From Megascapheus bottae (taxonomy: Eukaryota > Chordata > Mammalia > Rodentia > Geomyidae), in contig JANJXV010000024.1 of assembly GCA_024803745.1 (NCBI GenBank), positions 17,183,927 through 17,247,926 of the forward strand: DNA of 64,000 bases, given 5' to 3'. The translations under genes and the position numbers were made by a program. Below, piece after piece: positions 33,735-45,720 of the stretch (the stretch's first letter is position 1; each line of letters opens with the position of its first letter). The notes under the pieces are model-generated. The model was not told the DNA's origin. It worked only from the letters and a program-made list of their open reading frames with translations, and did not search any database.

Positions 33735-33950
33735 GGGAACATAATAGTTCCATCATTCAATGCTTCTGTCACCTTGAGCAACTTGCTTCACCTCTGTGTA
33801 CCTCAGATTTCCTTGGCCATAAAATGGAAGTTATAATTACATCTGCTTCTTGGAGAATAGTGAGGTTTAGATGGGTTTTCACACCTAAACCCATTTGGGT
33901 TTAGAATAGGGGAAGTGCTAAGCAAATGGTATTAGGTATTATTATACAAT
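33735..33950 (+). repeat. MIR SINE
   Basis: CACCTTGAGCAACTTGCTTC, CTCTGTGTACCTCAGATTTC and CCATAAAATGGAAGTTATAA follow the MIR core. It explains the last part of the 153-codon open frame that begins at 33443. Confidence 0.85.
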
Positions 33951-34069
33951 AAGCACATGTGGTATAATATTGATGTAGCTGTTTTGCCTAGTTCCTCTTT
34001 GCTGAAGATGCTACCTACCTGTTCGTGAGATAGAGCATTATAAATTTGAGTTTCTTTTAGGCAAGTTGG

Positions 34070-34140
34070 AAGTAATGGGGATTGAATCCATGGCCTTATG
34101 CATGTAGGCAAACACTACCACAAAACTGCATCCCCAGCCC
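34070..34140 (-). repeat. Monomeric ID-like SINE
   Basis: GGGGATTGAATCCATGGCCT to AAACTGCATCCCCAGCCC. Confidence 0.7.
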
Positions 34141-34324
34141 TAAACTATTATAATTTCATGTATCTTTTGTTTAAATCAATAATATAACTAAATATTTCCC
34201 CTCCTTTTTATTAATCCAGCTTTTAGGGATTTTTTTTGAAGTATGAAAAATTCTAGAAGCTGGAGTGATTACATGTACAGATAATGCTGACATTTTGAAT
34301 AATTTGTAGGCTCTTTTTCTTCCA

Positions 34325-34520
34325 TCAAGAACACTGGATTTACCACAGACAATTTAGGTTAGTCAGCTTTATAGCTGTGTCATTTTGTCTTGACTTGTCT
34401 AATCTACACTTTTCTCACCTGTAGAATGGAAGCATAACATTTCCTCATTTATTGAGATATTATGAAGGAAAACAAAGTGATACATGGAGGAAAGAAGTTG
34501 TATCCCATAAAAATTCACTC
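34325..34520 (+). repeat. MIR SINE, diverged
   Basis: TTCTCACCTGTAGAATGGAA and TATTGAGATATTATGAAGGA match the MIR 3' half. Confidence 0.55.
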
Positions 34521-34767
34521 ATTTAGAAATTGAGCCACATGCATTTACCTGTTACAGTATTTGAACCAGTTTTCTGTATAGCTGAGCACGTCTATGGGCT
34601 ATCCTTGCCCAATGAATCCTCAGCCATCTGCTACAAAGCTGTATTCCTTATCTTTTTCTAGTACTCTAGGGAGCCTAGCTAGAGTTTTAATGACTAAGAA
34701 AGGTTTGTAGATATGAAGACATGGGATTTTTTTTTATATAGCATTTTCTTTCTTTTCTCTGTCCTCC

Positions 34768-35021
34768 TCCCCCGCCACCTCCACCGCCCCCTCACCCCCC
34801 ACCATGGGGCTTGAACTCTGGGCCTGGGCACTGTCCCTGAGCTCATTAAGCTCAAGGCTACCGTCCTACCCCCTGAGCCACAGGGGCACTTCCAGTTTTC
34901 TAGTGGTTAATTGGAGATAAGAGTCTCAGGGATTTTAGTGCGCCGGCTGGCTTTGAACCTCGATCCTCAGATCTCAGCCTCCTGAGTAGTTAGGATTACA
35001 GGTATGAGCCACTGTGTCTGG
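34768..35021 (-). repeat. B1-ID composite SINE
   Basis: Antisense; flanks TCTCTGTCCTCC and TCTCTGTCCTTC form a target duplication; C-rich tail. Confidence 0.9.
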
Positions 35022-35107
35022 CTTTCTCTGTCCTTCTACCTTTTACTTTCTGAAAATAGCCCTTCTTTCTTCCATTCAGTCCTGCACTATGAGCTTTTCA
35101 CCTTCCA

Positions 35108-35240
35108 TCAGCATCTTATTGATTAATTGAAGATGCAATCTCTTGGACTTTTCTGACCAGACTAACTTTGAAGAGAGATCCTCAAGGTCTCAGCTTCCTG
35201 AATAAATAGGATTATAAACATGAGCTCCTAACACCTAGCA
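35108..35240 (-). repeat. B1-ID composite SINE, partial
   Basis: Linker and head only, diverged. Confidence 0.7.
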
Positions 35241-35249
35241 AGATCCTTC

Positions 35250-35430
35250 CTGTTATTTGGCTTCCTGTGTGCTTTATGTGCAACCATGTCACATAGAGAT
35301 TGTATCTTTACATTCTCTAAAACATATATCTGGCCTCCGGTGGCTATGTGTGACTTCCACTGGACCTCTTTCCCCCCCGCTCCCATTGGTGGGAGATTTC
35401 AATAAATGCTTGTTGAATTGAATTTACCTC
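35250..35430 (+). repeat. L2 3' end relic
   Basis: TTCAATAAATGCTTGTTGAA is the typical L2 terminus. Confidence 0.6.
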
Positions 35431-35896
35431 AATAGAATAATATAACTGAAACTATGCAGAGCTCAAGGCACATTTCCCACACTCAGATGAAGTGATTTAT
35501 TCAAAGACTTTCAAGGAGGTTAAAAATAGAGATCAGGATCCAGGCAATTTTGTTCAGAGAATTTTGAGGGGGTGAATAGCTCTGGCTGCAGGCTAGGGTC
35601 TTTGTTACTAGAAAAATGCAACACACTAAGAATTACAAAATGCCACCAAGGAAAAGTCTGGGTATTTCTAAACTGTTGTCAGAGATGTAATTCTGTCTGG
35701 AATATACTGCGCTTCATTAAATAAATGTCTTTAATCTAAGTCACAGGCTAAATCGTAACAAATAATAAAGCAAAATTTATAGAAATATTTTATTAGCCCT
35801 GGTCTCTTGAGATCATGACCCGGTGACTCTTTTTTGTACTACTAATTCCAAAGTCAATATGGTAAATAAATATGGCACTCACATTCTGGTGTTTTT
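35431..35896. other. No recognised feature
   Basis: AT-rich. Confidence 0.45.
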
Positions 35897-36063
35897 GGTT
35901 TTTTTGTTTGTTTGGTTGGGTTTTTTTTTGCCAGTCCTGTGGCTTGAACTCAGGGCCAAGGGCACTGTCCTTGGACACTTTTTGCTCAAGGCTAGTGCTC
36001 TGCCACTTGAGCCACAGCGCCACTTCGGCCTTTTTCCGTGTATGTGGTACTGAGGAATAGAAC
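35897..36063 (-). repeat. Dimeric ID-type SINE, 5' truncated
   Basis: Antisense; stops within the left monomer just after GAGGAAT. Confidence 0.88.
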
Positions 36064-36329
36064 TTCCAGCACAGTTTTGACTCAAGTTATTCTGTCAGTA
36101 TTAAATGTAGTCCCTTTTGGCTTCATTTTTTTGGAGACTTTATAATAAAAAGTTTGTTAGAAAATTACTATATCCCTTTTAAGGTACTATATTTTCTTGA
36201 ATTTTGTTTTAAAATGTAGGGTAGGGAGAGTGATTGTATTTGAACAAATTTAAAAAGTTCACCAGTAACCAAAAGCACAAGCTGAAATGAGACACTATCA
36301 TTTCCTTCCTCCTTCACTCACTCTGCCCT

Positions 36330-36402
36330 TCCATTGTTTGATGGATCTCAGGCCTCATGCATGCTATGCAAGTACTTTATGCCTAAGCTATACTCTTAGC
36401 CA
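36330..36402 (-). repeat. Monomeric ID-like relic
   Basis: GGATCTCAGGCCTCATGCAT to CTATACTCTTAGCC. Confidence 0.5.
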
Positions 36403-36527
36403 GAGATAATAATATTAAAAAATATTCCCAAATGACATTTAATTGAAAAATGTTGTATTTGGCATTGGTGAAGGTTGAAGAATCAGTGTGTTCTTTAGCT
36501 GCAAGGTAAATCGAAAGAGTCTTAAGC

Positions 36528-36650
36528 TTGGCGTGGTAATGCTGCATATCTGTAATCTCAGTACTTGGAAGGCTGATACAAGAGAATCATGAATCATCAA
36601 GGCCAGCCTGAGATACGTAATGAGCCCCTGTCTCAAAAAAAAAAAAAATC
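36528..36650 (+). repeat. Monomeric B1 SINE
   Basis: CTTGGCGTGGTAATGCTGCA, AAGGCCAGCCTGAGATACGT, CCCCTGTCTCAAAAAA. Confidence 0.85.
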
Positions 36651-36877
36651 TGTGAAACAATTTAGTAATATCAATGGGGAGTACCAAGATGTTCACATAT
36701 ATTTATCTTTTAAGGTATTGGGATTATGAACTCAGAGTTTTAGGCTAACAAGGCAAATGCTCTATCAAATACCGAGCTCTTTTTGCCCTAGTTATTTTAT
36801 AGATAGAGACTAGTCCAACGAAACTTCTTCCTATGCCCTGCACAAAGCTGAAACCACATTTCCAGCTCGTTCTTTGT

Positions 36878-37006
36878 GATAGGGTTTTGTTAATATATTT
36901 TTTCCTTATTTCTTTGGTTTAGGCTGTCCTCAGTCTGTGATCATCCTATCTCTGCCTTCCAAGTAAGTACCTGGAATTATAGGGATGAGTTGCCACTCCC
37001 AGCTCT
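36878..37006 (-). repeat. Monomeric B1 SINE, old
   Basis: GCTGTCCTCAGTCTGTGATC to GGAATTATAGGGATGAGTTG. Confidence 0.65.
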
Positions 37007-37129
37007 CATACCATGGTGGGTATTTTCAGACCATGGTGTTTAGGCCAAGGATTATATTAGCTACGATGTGTTAGGCTACGGGCAATCAAGTCTTAGAGCA
37101 ATAAGCTTCTAACTTGTGCACCCAGAGGT

Positions 37130-37339
37130 TTGTTTTTGTTTTTGTTTTGTTTTTGCCAGTCCTGAGGCTTGAACTCAGGACCTGGATACTGTCCTTGGGC
37201 TTTCTCAAGGTTAGTGCTTTACCACGTGAGCCACAGCACCACTTCTGGCTTTTTCTATGTATGTGGTACGGAGGAATTGAACCCAGGGCTTTGTGCATTC
37301 TAGGCAAACACATTCTACCACTAGGCCATGTTCCTGGCC
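37130..37339 (-). repeat. Dimeric ID-type SINE
   Basis: Antisense full copy; short CACCCAGA duplication on both sides. Confidence 0.92.
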
Positions 37340-37737
37340 CCACCCAGAATTTTAAATCTCTGGTTTCTAAAGTCTGGAACCATAAAGTTCTCAGTTTTCA
37401 GATATTGAAGCCATTAGCCTCCGAGCCTATCAGTCCCATCCAAATGTCTGTAACACTCAAGAGCCCAGGACTGCCAACTATCCCTCCTGTACTCATGACT
37501 TTCCTGCAAGTTCAGCTGAATGACCTCAGCCAGCTCATTGAGGTGGTCAGCAGAACTCTAGAAGTGAGCTTTCCCTCTGAAAATGATCCATTCCCTATTA
37601 AACCAAACTTTCCATTTGCACAGCAAACACATAACTGCTTCTCACTGCTCCATTTGGTCACCTCCGCATAAACAAATTGGGGGGAGACAATGCTGTTACC
37701 CAGAGGTTAAAAAAAAAACAACAAAAAAACCAAGATT
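37340..37737. other. No recognised gene
   Basis: An open frame crosses from the SINE into this stretch; no domain seen. Confidence 0.4.
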
Positions 37738-38045
37738 AGAGATGGAGGTCATGGCTCAGTGGCAGAGTATGTAGAAGGCCTTGGAATAACAACAACAGCA
37801 AAATCAAGATGGTTTGTTGTTGTTGTTAAGGAAACTCAGATTTAGGTCATTATTTTTACTGCCCTTATTGTTGCATTTTATTTACTTATTTACTGTGTGG
37901 ATTTTTGTTTTGTTTATTTGTTTGGGGTTGTTGAAACAGGGTCTCACTATATAGTTCAGGTTGGCCCAGAACTGGCAATTCTCTGACCTCTGCCTCTGTG
38001 ACTAAGAGCTAGGATGATAGTTACATGCATTCATGCCTGACTGGG
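37738..38045. repeat. ID fragment (+) and old B1 (-)
   Basis: GAGGTCATGGCTCAGTGGCA at 37744, and antisense B1 37915-38045 (GGGTCTCACTATATAGTTCA). Confidence 0.6.
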
Positions 38046-38409
38046 TTGCCACTTTTCAACAACTGTTTTTTTGATTGACTCTAAGAAGAAATGTTGTTTC
38101 ATATAATGCTGGGTAATACCACTTTCCATATCTGAACCCGGGTCTTGGGCTCATAGTGGTTGTTGTTGTACTTTTCCCATCTCCATGTTCTTACTCTACT
38201 CAAACTACTAAAAATACTATAAGAGAACACATTGTTAAATTGTGATCAAGACTTCAAAAAGTCATAGAATTGGGAAATGGGAAGTTTGTTATTTGATATT
38301 CCCAGGTTCATTCACTGAACAGTTTATTGAGCCACATACTTATATTTATAGCTGAAGATCAAAGGTGAAAGGAAGAAGATCCCTCCCTGCTCTCAGATGT
38401 TTTCAAGAG

Positions 38410-38630
38410 AGCCGGGTGTGGTGGCTCATGCCTGTAACCCTAGCTACTCAAGAGGCTGAGATCTGAGGATCAAGGTTCAAAGCCAGCCTGGGCACAAAAG
38501 GACCTGAAACTCTTATCTCCAATTAACCTCTAGAAAACAGGAAGTGGGGCTTGGCTCAAGGGTAGGGCGGTAGCCTTGAGCTGAAGAGCTCGGGGACAGT
38601 ACCCAGGCCTAGTTCAAGTCCCATGACCCA
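38410..38630 (+). repeat. B1-ID composite SINE
   Basis: Sense, near-consensus; flanks TCAAGAGAG / CCAAGAGTGAG. Confidence 0.93.
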
Positions 38631-38788
38631 CCAAGAGTGAGCTATTAAACAATGAATTTGCCAAATAATAGGAGTGAAACTAATAGTGCAACCATTTATA
38701 AACTGTCAACTTAAATAGTGGTCATATAGTTTAATGGATGAATTTATTCTGAAAACAAAAAGTAGCTCAATGTTGGAATACTTTTCCC

Positions 38789-39033
38789 TTCCCTTCCTTC
38801 CTTCCTTCCTTCCTTCCTTCCTTCCTTCCTTCCTTCCTTCCTTCCTATCATTAATGGGGCTTAAACTTTGGGCCTGGGCATTGTCTTTGAGCTCTTTAGC
38901 TCAAGGCTAGTACTCTACCATTTGGAGATGAGTATCAGCGTTTTTTGTGTCCAGACTGGCTTTGAACAATGATTATCAGATCTCAGCCTCCTGCGTAGCT
39001 AGGATTAGAGGCATGAGCCACTGGTGCCCAGCT
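38789..39033 (-). repeat. B1-ID composite SINE with (TTCC)n tail
   Basis: About 14 TTCC units (38789-38846) occupy the tail position. Flanks TTGGAATACTTTTC (from 38775) and TTGGAGTACTTTTC (from 39034) form the target duplication, so the microsatellite lies within the insertion. Confidence 0.93.
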
Positions 39034-39060
39034 TTGGAGTACTTTTCTACCACATGCAGC

Positions 39061-39061
<1 letters not shown>

Positions 39062-39102
<41 letters not shown>
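39062..39102. repeat. (CA)n microsatellite
   Basis: About 20 units. Confidence 0.95.
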
Positions 39103-39103
<1 letters not shown>

Positions 39104-39389
39104 CCCAAGAATAAAAAACCCCAAGAGTACTAGCAGGACCTTTCCTTCTAGGAAAAGCAGAGCTGAAGAACTAGACTCACAACAGTCACAATATCCATAG
39201 AATGCTTGGACCAGCTACTTCTAAGATTTTTCTTAGTAATATCCCTGAGTAAAAAGCTCTTTGTCATTTACTGTCCTTATAAAATTGAATTAGTATGTTA
39301 GGCCCCACTTAGGTCTCTTGATTAAAAAGAAAAGAAGTTGCTAAAATTGAATTTTTAAGGTCTGTTTTGGTTGTGACATATTACTTGTT

Positions 39390-39678
39390 TTTTTTGTTGT
39401 TGTTGTTGTTTGCTTGTTTTTTTTTTTTTTTAAATCTGTTCCTGGGGCTTGAATTCAGGGTCTGGGAGCTATTTCTGAGCCTCTTTGTGCTCAAGGCTAG
39501 CAATCTACCACTTCTGGGTTTTTTTGTTGTTGTTGTTTTGGTTTTTTGTTTTTTTTTTCTGAGTAGTTTGTTGGAAACAAGACTCTATAGACTATTATAC
39601 CAGGACTGGCTTCAAACTGTAATCCTCTGATCTCAGCCTACTGAGTAGCTAGGATTACAGCCATGAGCCACTGGTGCC
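39390..39678 (-). repeat. B1-ID composite SINE
   Basis: Antisense with T/G-rich insertions; ACTTGTT flanks. Confidence 0.9.
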
Positions 39679-39934
39679 CTACTTGTTATTTTTAGTAGTG
39701 ATTCCAATAAGGATGTTTTTTTGGCATCTGTAGTCATGAGGAATATGGGTCTATAGTTTCTTTGATGATAATAGCTTTGTTCTCATCAGATTAATAATGT
39801 TTTCATAAAATGTTCTTGGAAGTACACCTTTATTTTCTAAAAGACATTGTGTAGGATTAAACTCAAAAGTTTAAGTCTTTGAGGGAATTTTCTTTGCAGA
39901 GCATATCCTTAGTATAAGTTTACTTTTCCATCCT

Positions 39935-40053
39935 GGAGAAGGAAGGAGAAAGTAGAGAAAGAATGAAGGAAGGAACACAGGAAGAAAAATAGGAAAGACG
40001 GGAGGAAGGGAGGGAGGAAAAAAGGAAGGAAGAAAAGAAGGAATGAGGAAGAA
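39935..40053. repeat. Purine-rich tract (GGAA-like)
   Basis: Almost pure G/A; explains poly(Phe/Ser/Leu/Pro) frames on the - strand. Confidence 0.85.
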
Positions 40054-40115
40054 CATTTCAGGAAGATAGAAGAACAAATACAAAAGCATTGGTATATAGT
40101 GCAAGAAAACATGTC

Positions 40116-40343
40116 CAAGGGCCAGGAGTTTGGCCTACTGGTAAGAAAGCTTGCCTAGCATGCATGAAGACATGGGTTCGATTTCTCGGTACCATATACA
40201 TAGGAAAAAACAGCCGGAAGTGGTGCTGTGGCTCAACTGTTAGAGCTCTAGCCTTGAGCAAAACGCTCAAGGACTGTGCTCAGGCCGTGAGTTCAAGCCC
40301 CGGGACTGGCAAAAAGAAAAAGAAAAAGAAAAAGAGAAAAAGG
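40116..40343 (+). repeat. Dimeric ID-type SINE, young
   Basis: Perfect target duplication GAAAACATGTCC (40104-40115 and 40344-40355); tail (GAAAAA)n. Confidence 0.95.
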
Positions 40344-40369
40344 GAAAACATGTCCCATCAGGAGGATAA

Positions 40370-40700
40370 CAAATGGTTCAGAATGGTTAAAAGGTACTTG
40401 AGGAAGAGAATAGAAGGGGTGGTTGAAAAAGCAGCTGAACTAGGCCTGAAAGTGTCATGAGTGCCTCACTAAGAAGTTTTCAAGTGACACTCTTAGGGGA
40501 TAGAATATCATTGAAAAGTTTTGATTAAGACACGAACATGACCTGCTTTGCAAGTTTGAAAATCACTTTAGAAATACATGAGAGAGGGATGATGGAAATC
40601 AGGAAGAATAATTTTGTACGCTATTGCAAAATATTCAGAATATGAGTACTGCAAAGTAAACTTGGCATAGGTAGGGAGAAGAAAAAAAGGGTTCCAGTAA
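40370..40700 (+). repeat. Ancient unassigned mammalian repeat
   Basis: GAACTAGGCCTGAAAGTGTC, ACACGAACATGACCTGCTTT and GAAAATCACTTTAGAAATAC resemble the family at 20970-21235. Confidence 0.5.
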
Positions 40701-41346
40701 TCGTCATGAGGTAGAATAAGAGTTAGAACTAAAGGAAGAATGACTTCCTACATACAGGTGGTATTAACAATTAGCTGGCTGTGGTCCTTTTATTTAATTG
40801 AATAGAGATTGTGAGTAGATGAGGAATGGATTTTAATGTTGCATGTCTTAGATTCTTGGGTTCCCATAGGTAAGGGGCTTCACTAGAAAACCCGTAAGCT
40901 TACTAGTATAGCCTCTAGGAGACAGACCAATTACTCCAGGCATTAGAAGCCAGAGATTATGGCTCTGAGTGCTCAAGTTGGACACTTATTTATCGGAGCA
41001 TTACTATCTGAATCTCCCTCCCCCCCACTTCTCTCTACTTCTCCTCACTCCTCTCAAATTTTGGCTGTCTGCCCTCTCTTCTTATCGTCCATATACTTTT
41101 ATCATCCCTTGTTATTTCCTCGCCTATGGTTCTTACCATTTTTATCCTTGGTCACTCTGAAATTCATCAGCTTTCCTCTTACCACTATTGCTGTTACTGC
41201 TACCACTGCTCCTGGGACTATCTTCATGAATGCTACCACCTTTGCCAGGTCTGCTGCCTTCTCTTCCTGTTACCAGCTTACCTACTCTACTAATATAGAG
41301 AAAAAGCAAAAGTAGGCAAAGAATAAAAACAATGGACAGAAGCCTT
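40701..41346. other. No recognised gene
   Basis: The 118-codon frame at 40959 is Ser/Leu/Pro-rich from C/T-rich DNA and has no known domain. Confidence 0.4.
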
Positions 41347-41548
41347 TTTTGGGGGGGGGGTCAGTTCCATGGATTGAACTTGGAGCCTGAGCATTGTCCT
41401 TGGGCTTTTGTCAAGGCTGGAGCTCTACCACTTGAGCCACAGCACCATTTCCGGCTTTTTCTATGTATATGGTATAAAGGAATCGAACCAGGGTGGTCGT
41501 CATGCATGCTAGGCAAACACTCTTACCACTAGGTCAAACTCCCAACCT
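41347..41548 (-). repeat. Dimeric ID-type SINE
   Basis: Antisense full copy with intact reversed B box region (GAATCGAACC). Confidence 0.9.
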
Positions 41549-42021
41549 TGGAGAGAAGTTTTTTAATGGCCCAAATGTTGCAACACAAGGTATGGACCTA
41601 TTGGAGCACATCCCTTTGTGGGAATGAAGGATTTTGATATGTACCAATCACAGGCTTTTCTATAGGCCATCAGAAAAAAGTCCTCCCCATTTGCATGGGT
41701 ATAAATAGCTGAGAGGTACCTAGAGTTCAGCAAGACTCATCTTTTTAGAGTGCTGATTTTTGAGGCCAGTACACACTGTCTGGAGTGGTTATGACTGGAG
41801 CATATCTTCAGTAGTGGTTGAATAGATTTTCTGCAGCCCTTGGAGTATCTTCAAAGTGATTATAAATGCCCAAAACATCAGGGTTGTCATGTGAAGAGTA
41901 CATATGTTTGCTAGTAAAGGGATTCTTGGCTGCTGGTTCCCCATGAATGGCTGCCAGGGAAAGGCCCGTCAATAGCTTGATCTTGAAATTTTTACTCTGG
42001 TCTTCAGCAGTTTTAACAGGA

Positions 42022-42024
<3 letters not shown>
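41549..42024. other. No recognised feature
   Basis: No gene or repeat assigned. Confidence 0.45.

Positions 42025-42077
<53 letters not shown>
42025..42077. repeat. (GT)n microsatellite
   Basis: About 26 GT units. Confidence 0.96.
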
Positions 42078-42079
<2 letters not shown>

Positions 42080-42099
42080 ACCACGTGCATGCGCACTAG

Positions 42100-42331
42100 T
42101 GGTGGTGGTGGGGGCTTAAACTCAAGGCCTAGGCTCTGTCTCTGAGCTTCTTTTGCCCAAGGCTAACACTATACTACTTGAGCCACAGCTTCATTTCTGG
42201 ATTTTTTTGCATAGTTTAGTGGGAATAAGAGTCTCATATACTTTTCTGCCCGGCTGGCTTCCAACACTGATCTTCAGATCTCAGCCTGCTAATTAGCTAA
42301 GATTATATGTGTGAACCAAGAACACCCAACT
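42100..42331 (-). repeat. B1-ID composite SINE
   Basis: Antisense, diverged. Confidence 0.85.
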
Positions 42332-42499
42332 CATAGAAGGCTTTAAAAAGGAATTTATAAGAAAGACTAAATGAATCCTTACCACAGAACTAACAATTCT
42401 AATGACAATGTTAACAAAAAATAGTGCTTACTTCCTGCCCCCCGTGACCCAGGGAAAAGAAGGTGCTCTTGTTCTGTCTCAGTGGCAGAATTTGGAAAG

Positions 42500-42960
42500 A
42501 AAAGTGGTTTTTAAAGTTTTAGACAGTTGATTTTGAGATATCTGTGTGATAATCTATAGAGATAATTCATGGGCAGTTGGCTAAACAAATATGAGGCTTA
42601 GGTGAGAAGATCAGACTAGAGGTACAACTATATAATTTATCAGCAAACAAGCTGTAGAGAGAAGCCATGAGATTTATGAGAGGAAACAGAATGCACTTGG
42701 TGATGACCACAAGGGAAGCATTACATTTAATAGGAAGATAAATAGAAGTCTGCATTGGAAACATAAAGGGAAGTAGAAAGATAGAAAGAAAAGGAGTAAG
42801 GATACACCATAATCCACAGAGGACATATTTTCTGATAAAACCAGGAATTTTCCAATTGCCGTACTGAGACCAATTTCAGGATGGATGATGGATGATGATA
42901 TTCCAATTGCAAAGGAGTGAGGACTGTGTAGTGCAGAGAGAATGCTAATAAGTGTAATGT
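42500..42960 (+). repeat. Ancient unassigned mammalian repeat, distal part
   Basis: GGGCAGTTGGCTAAACAAAT and AGAAGCCATGAGATTTATGA match a later section of the family at 20970; the two copies may be parts of one long consensus. Confidence 0.45.
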
Positions 42961-43192
42961 TGGTGAGGGGGAGTTGTTGGAAGTAAGAGAGTTCCTTCAT
43001 AGAAAGCAAATGATCTGTGAGAGGGAAGTGTGTGGGCTTAAAGAGTGTGTAGAGAGGTTTGTAATAGTTGTGCAGAGAAAAAAAATCTTTAAATGCCATT
43101 TCCTGTCATGTCCCTGCTCAGCATTCTGCCTTTCATGCTAAACTTTGTGAAACATCCTTTTTGCTTTGCATTCTCTCCCTTCCTTCACTCTT

Positions 43193-43391
43193 CTTTTTTT
43201 TGCTAGTCCTGGGCTTGAGCTCAGGGCCTGAGCACTGTCCTTGGACTTTCTCAAGGCTAGAGCTCTACCACTTGAGCCTCAGCACCACTTCTGGCTTTTT
43301 TTTTTTCTATGTATGTGGTACCAAGGAATCGAACCCGGGTCTTCGTGCATGCTAGGCAAGCACTTTAACCACTAGGCCAAACTCCCGGCCC
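43193..43391 (-). repeat. Dimeric ID-type SINE, young
   Basis: Antisense; flanks TCCTTCACTCTT (43181-43192) and TTCTTTCACTCTT (43393-43405). Confidence 0.93.
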
Positions 43392-43770
43392 ATTCTTTCA
43401 CTCTTTAAAACTGCTTACATTATCATTTGGCATTTGTCTCTATATGCAATAACTTGGTTTCTGCCTTAACTTAAAAAAATCATTATTGGTTTTTGTGTTT
43501 CACCAAAGGTATGTTGGATTACTTGACCTTGGTTTTATGCACTTTTCTCTTTTTCATTTTGCTTGATTTGGAATTGCTCTACAATTGTGCTAAGACAACT
43601 CCACACTCCTGATGCTGCTACTTCCTCTTTTCTTGTTTTCTGTTTTCTTTCTTTTCCCTCTTCTTCCCTTATCCTCTCCACATTCCTTCCCTCCTCTTCT
43701 TCTTGGGTTTGCGCACAGGGCTTTATTATTTCAGTTGTTCTACCACGAAACGATTGCTCTGGTTTTCTTT
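43392..43770. other. No recognised gene
   Basis: Pyrimidine-rich stretch at about 43620-43700 produces open frames on both strands. Confidence 0.45.
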
Positions 43771-44011
43771 TTATGGGGGGGGTTGTCGGTCGTGGGACTT
43801 GAACTCTGGGCCTGGACACTGTCCCTGAGCTCTTTAGTTCAGGCTACCACCCTACCCCTCGAGCCACAGTTCCACTTCCAGTTTTCTGGTAGTTAATAGG
43901 AGATAATAGTCTCATGGACTTCTTAGTGCTTGGGCTGGCTTTGAACCATAATCCTCAGATTTCAGCCTCCTGAGTAGCTAGGATTACAGGTGTGAGCCAC
44001 CGTTCCCAGCT
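43771..44011 (-). repeat. B1-ID composite SINE
   Basis: Antisense; TTGCTCTGGT flanks at 43753 and about 44010. Confidence 0.93.
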
Positions 44012-44049
44012 TGCTCTGGTCATTTTTGAGTTAAGGTTTTACTTTTTTT

Positions 44050-44229
44050 CCTAGCTGACCTGAACTATGACCCTCTCTATAGCTCCTAATGCAGCTAGAA
44101 TGATGAGTATGCATCACCAGAAAGTCCAGGACTTCTTGCCTATGCAAGAACTATGCATTGAACTACAATACTCAGACCTCAGCCTCTTAAGTAGCTAGGA
44201 TTATAGGTGTGAGCCACCAGCATCCAGCA
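44050..44229 (-). repeat. Two B1-like head fragments
   Basis: An older head (about 44050-44120) and a clearer one ending TAGGTGTGAGCCACCAGCAT. Confidence 0.65.
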
Positions 44230-44389
44230 AGATTTTGAGTTTTAATAATCAAAAGAACTTAGTCCTATTTCTTCCCATCTGCAGTGGAATTTTGTACAGT
44301 AAATAAAATGAGGTTGTAAGGGACATAAGTCATCTCTGACATAAATAGCTGTAATATCTTCCCACTAAACTTGTAGGGATTGAGATAAT

Positions 44390-44393
<4 letters not shown>

Positions 44394-44456
<63 letters not shown>
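44394..44456. repeat. (CT)n microsatellite
   Basis: About 31 CT units; gives the poly(Glu-Arg) frame on the - strand. Confidence 0.97.
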
Positions 44457-44460
<4 letters not shown>

Positions 44461-44469
44461 CATCATTTT

Positions 44470-44660
44470 CTTTTTTTTGCCAGTCCTGGGCTTGAGCTTA
44501 GGGCCTGAGCACTGTCCTTGGACTTTCTCAAGGCTAGAGCTCTACCACTTGAGCCTCAGCACCACTTCCAGCTTTTTTCTATGTATGTGGGACCGAGGAA
44601 TCGAACCTAGGTCTTCATGCATGCTAGGCAAGCACTCTACCACTAAGCCAAATTCCCAGC
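44470..44660 (-). repeat. Dimeric ID-type SINE, young
   Basis: Perfect 15-bp target duplication TCCATCCATCATTTT (44455-44469 and 44661-44675), at the edge of the CT repeat. Confidence 0.96.
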
Positions 44661-44731
44661 TCCATCCATCATTTTTCCATCAAATGCATGAATCATCTCT
44701 GTCTTCGCAACATTAGGTAAATAGAGTCCTG

Positions 44732-45345
44732 CTTTTTTTTTTTTTACACAGGGTCATGCTTTATAGCCCAGGTTGGCCTTCAACAAGAGATCTTATTGCT
44801 TGACCTCACTGACCACACACCATCAACATTCTTCTCTCTGGAATTCTCTGGAATCTCATCTTCCACCATACTAAGAATATCTTTAACTCTGAGCTCTACT
44901 CCTAGTTCAATGCATATAAAACTCCCTCTGCTTTTTTTTTTCTCTTCACTATAGGTATCTGAAGTCAATGCCTTGTGTTTGCTAGGCTGGTAGTTGACTG
45001 CTGAGCCATGCCTCCTATTTTGTTTGCACTGACTATTTTTCAAATAAAGTAATTGCTTCCTGCCTAGGTATGTACCTAGACTGTGATCTACCTATTTGGG
45101 GCTTCTTATAGCTGGGGTAATGGGTGTCTCCCACCACACAAAGCTTCTTTTATTGAGATGGCATCTCAAGACCTTTTTTCCCCCCCCAGCCTTTGTGGAA
45201 TCATTATCCTCCCATTTTCAACTTCCCAAGTAGCTCACATGGCAGGCACAAGCCATCAGACCAGGTGTAAAAGAATCTTTTGTGGTGCTAGGGAGGGAAT
45301 CCAGATATGCTAAGCAACTACTCTTTCACTGAACTATATTAGCCC
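44732..45345 (-). repeat. Cluster of old B1 and ID relics
   Basis: Antisense B1 at 44732-44820 and 45160-45270; antisense ID-like pieces at 44930-45020 and 45275-45345 (GGGAGGGAATCCAGATATGC). Confidence 0.55.
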
Positions 45346-45720
45346 TTAGTAGGGTTCTGATCTGTTAATAATTGTTCAGCTACCTCACCAGGATGTTCAT
45401 CCTTATTTCTGGAAACAATTACGTAGTTTAATATATGGAATTTGCTTAAAAGTAATTTATGCTGGAAGCCAGGGAAAGAAACATGTCATGTTGCTAAAGC
45501 TGGGTGATTCTTAGTGTAATTTTGTAGATGTCTGAAAATTTTATAGTATAGATTTTTTTGCTCTATGTAGTGACTATGACAAATTACACTTAGCAAATTG
45601 GTATGTCATGAAAATGTAGATTATGACACCCGCTTCTCAAGAGAAGGGAGTAGCACCAATACAGTTTAATTAGAAATGAAGACAATGATTTAGATTTAAG
45701 ACATCTCATAAGTAGGTGTC
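45346..45720. other. No recognised feature
   Basis: AT-rich. Confidence 0.45.

Noticed and set aside
33443..33904. 153-codon open frame on the + strand
   Set aside because: Its distal third is a MIR SINE, there is no CpG promoter or domain, and the composition is random-like.
37114..37671. 185-codon open frame on the + strand
   Set aside because: The first part is an antisense dimeric SINE; the rest has no recognisable domain. It is a chance frame.
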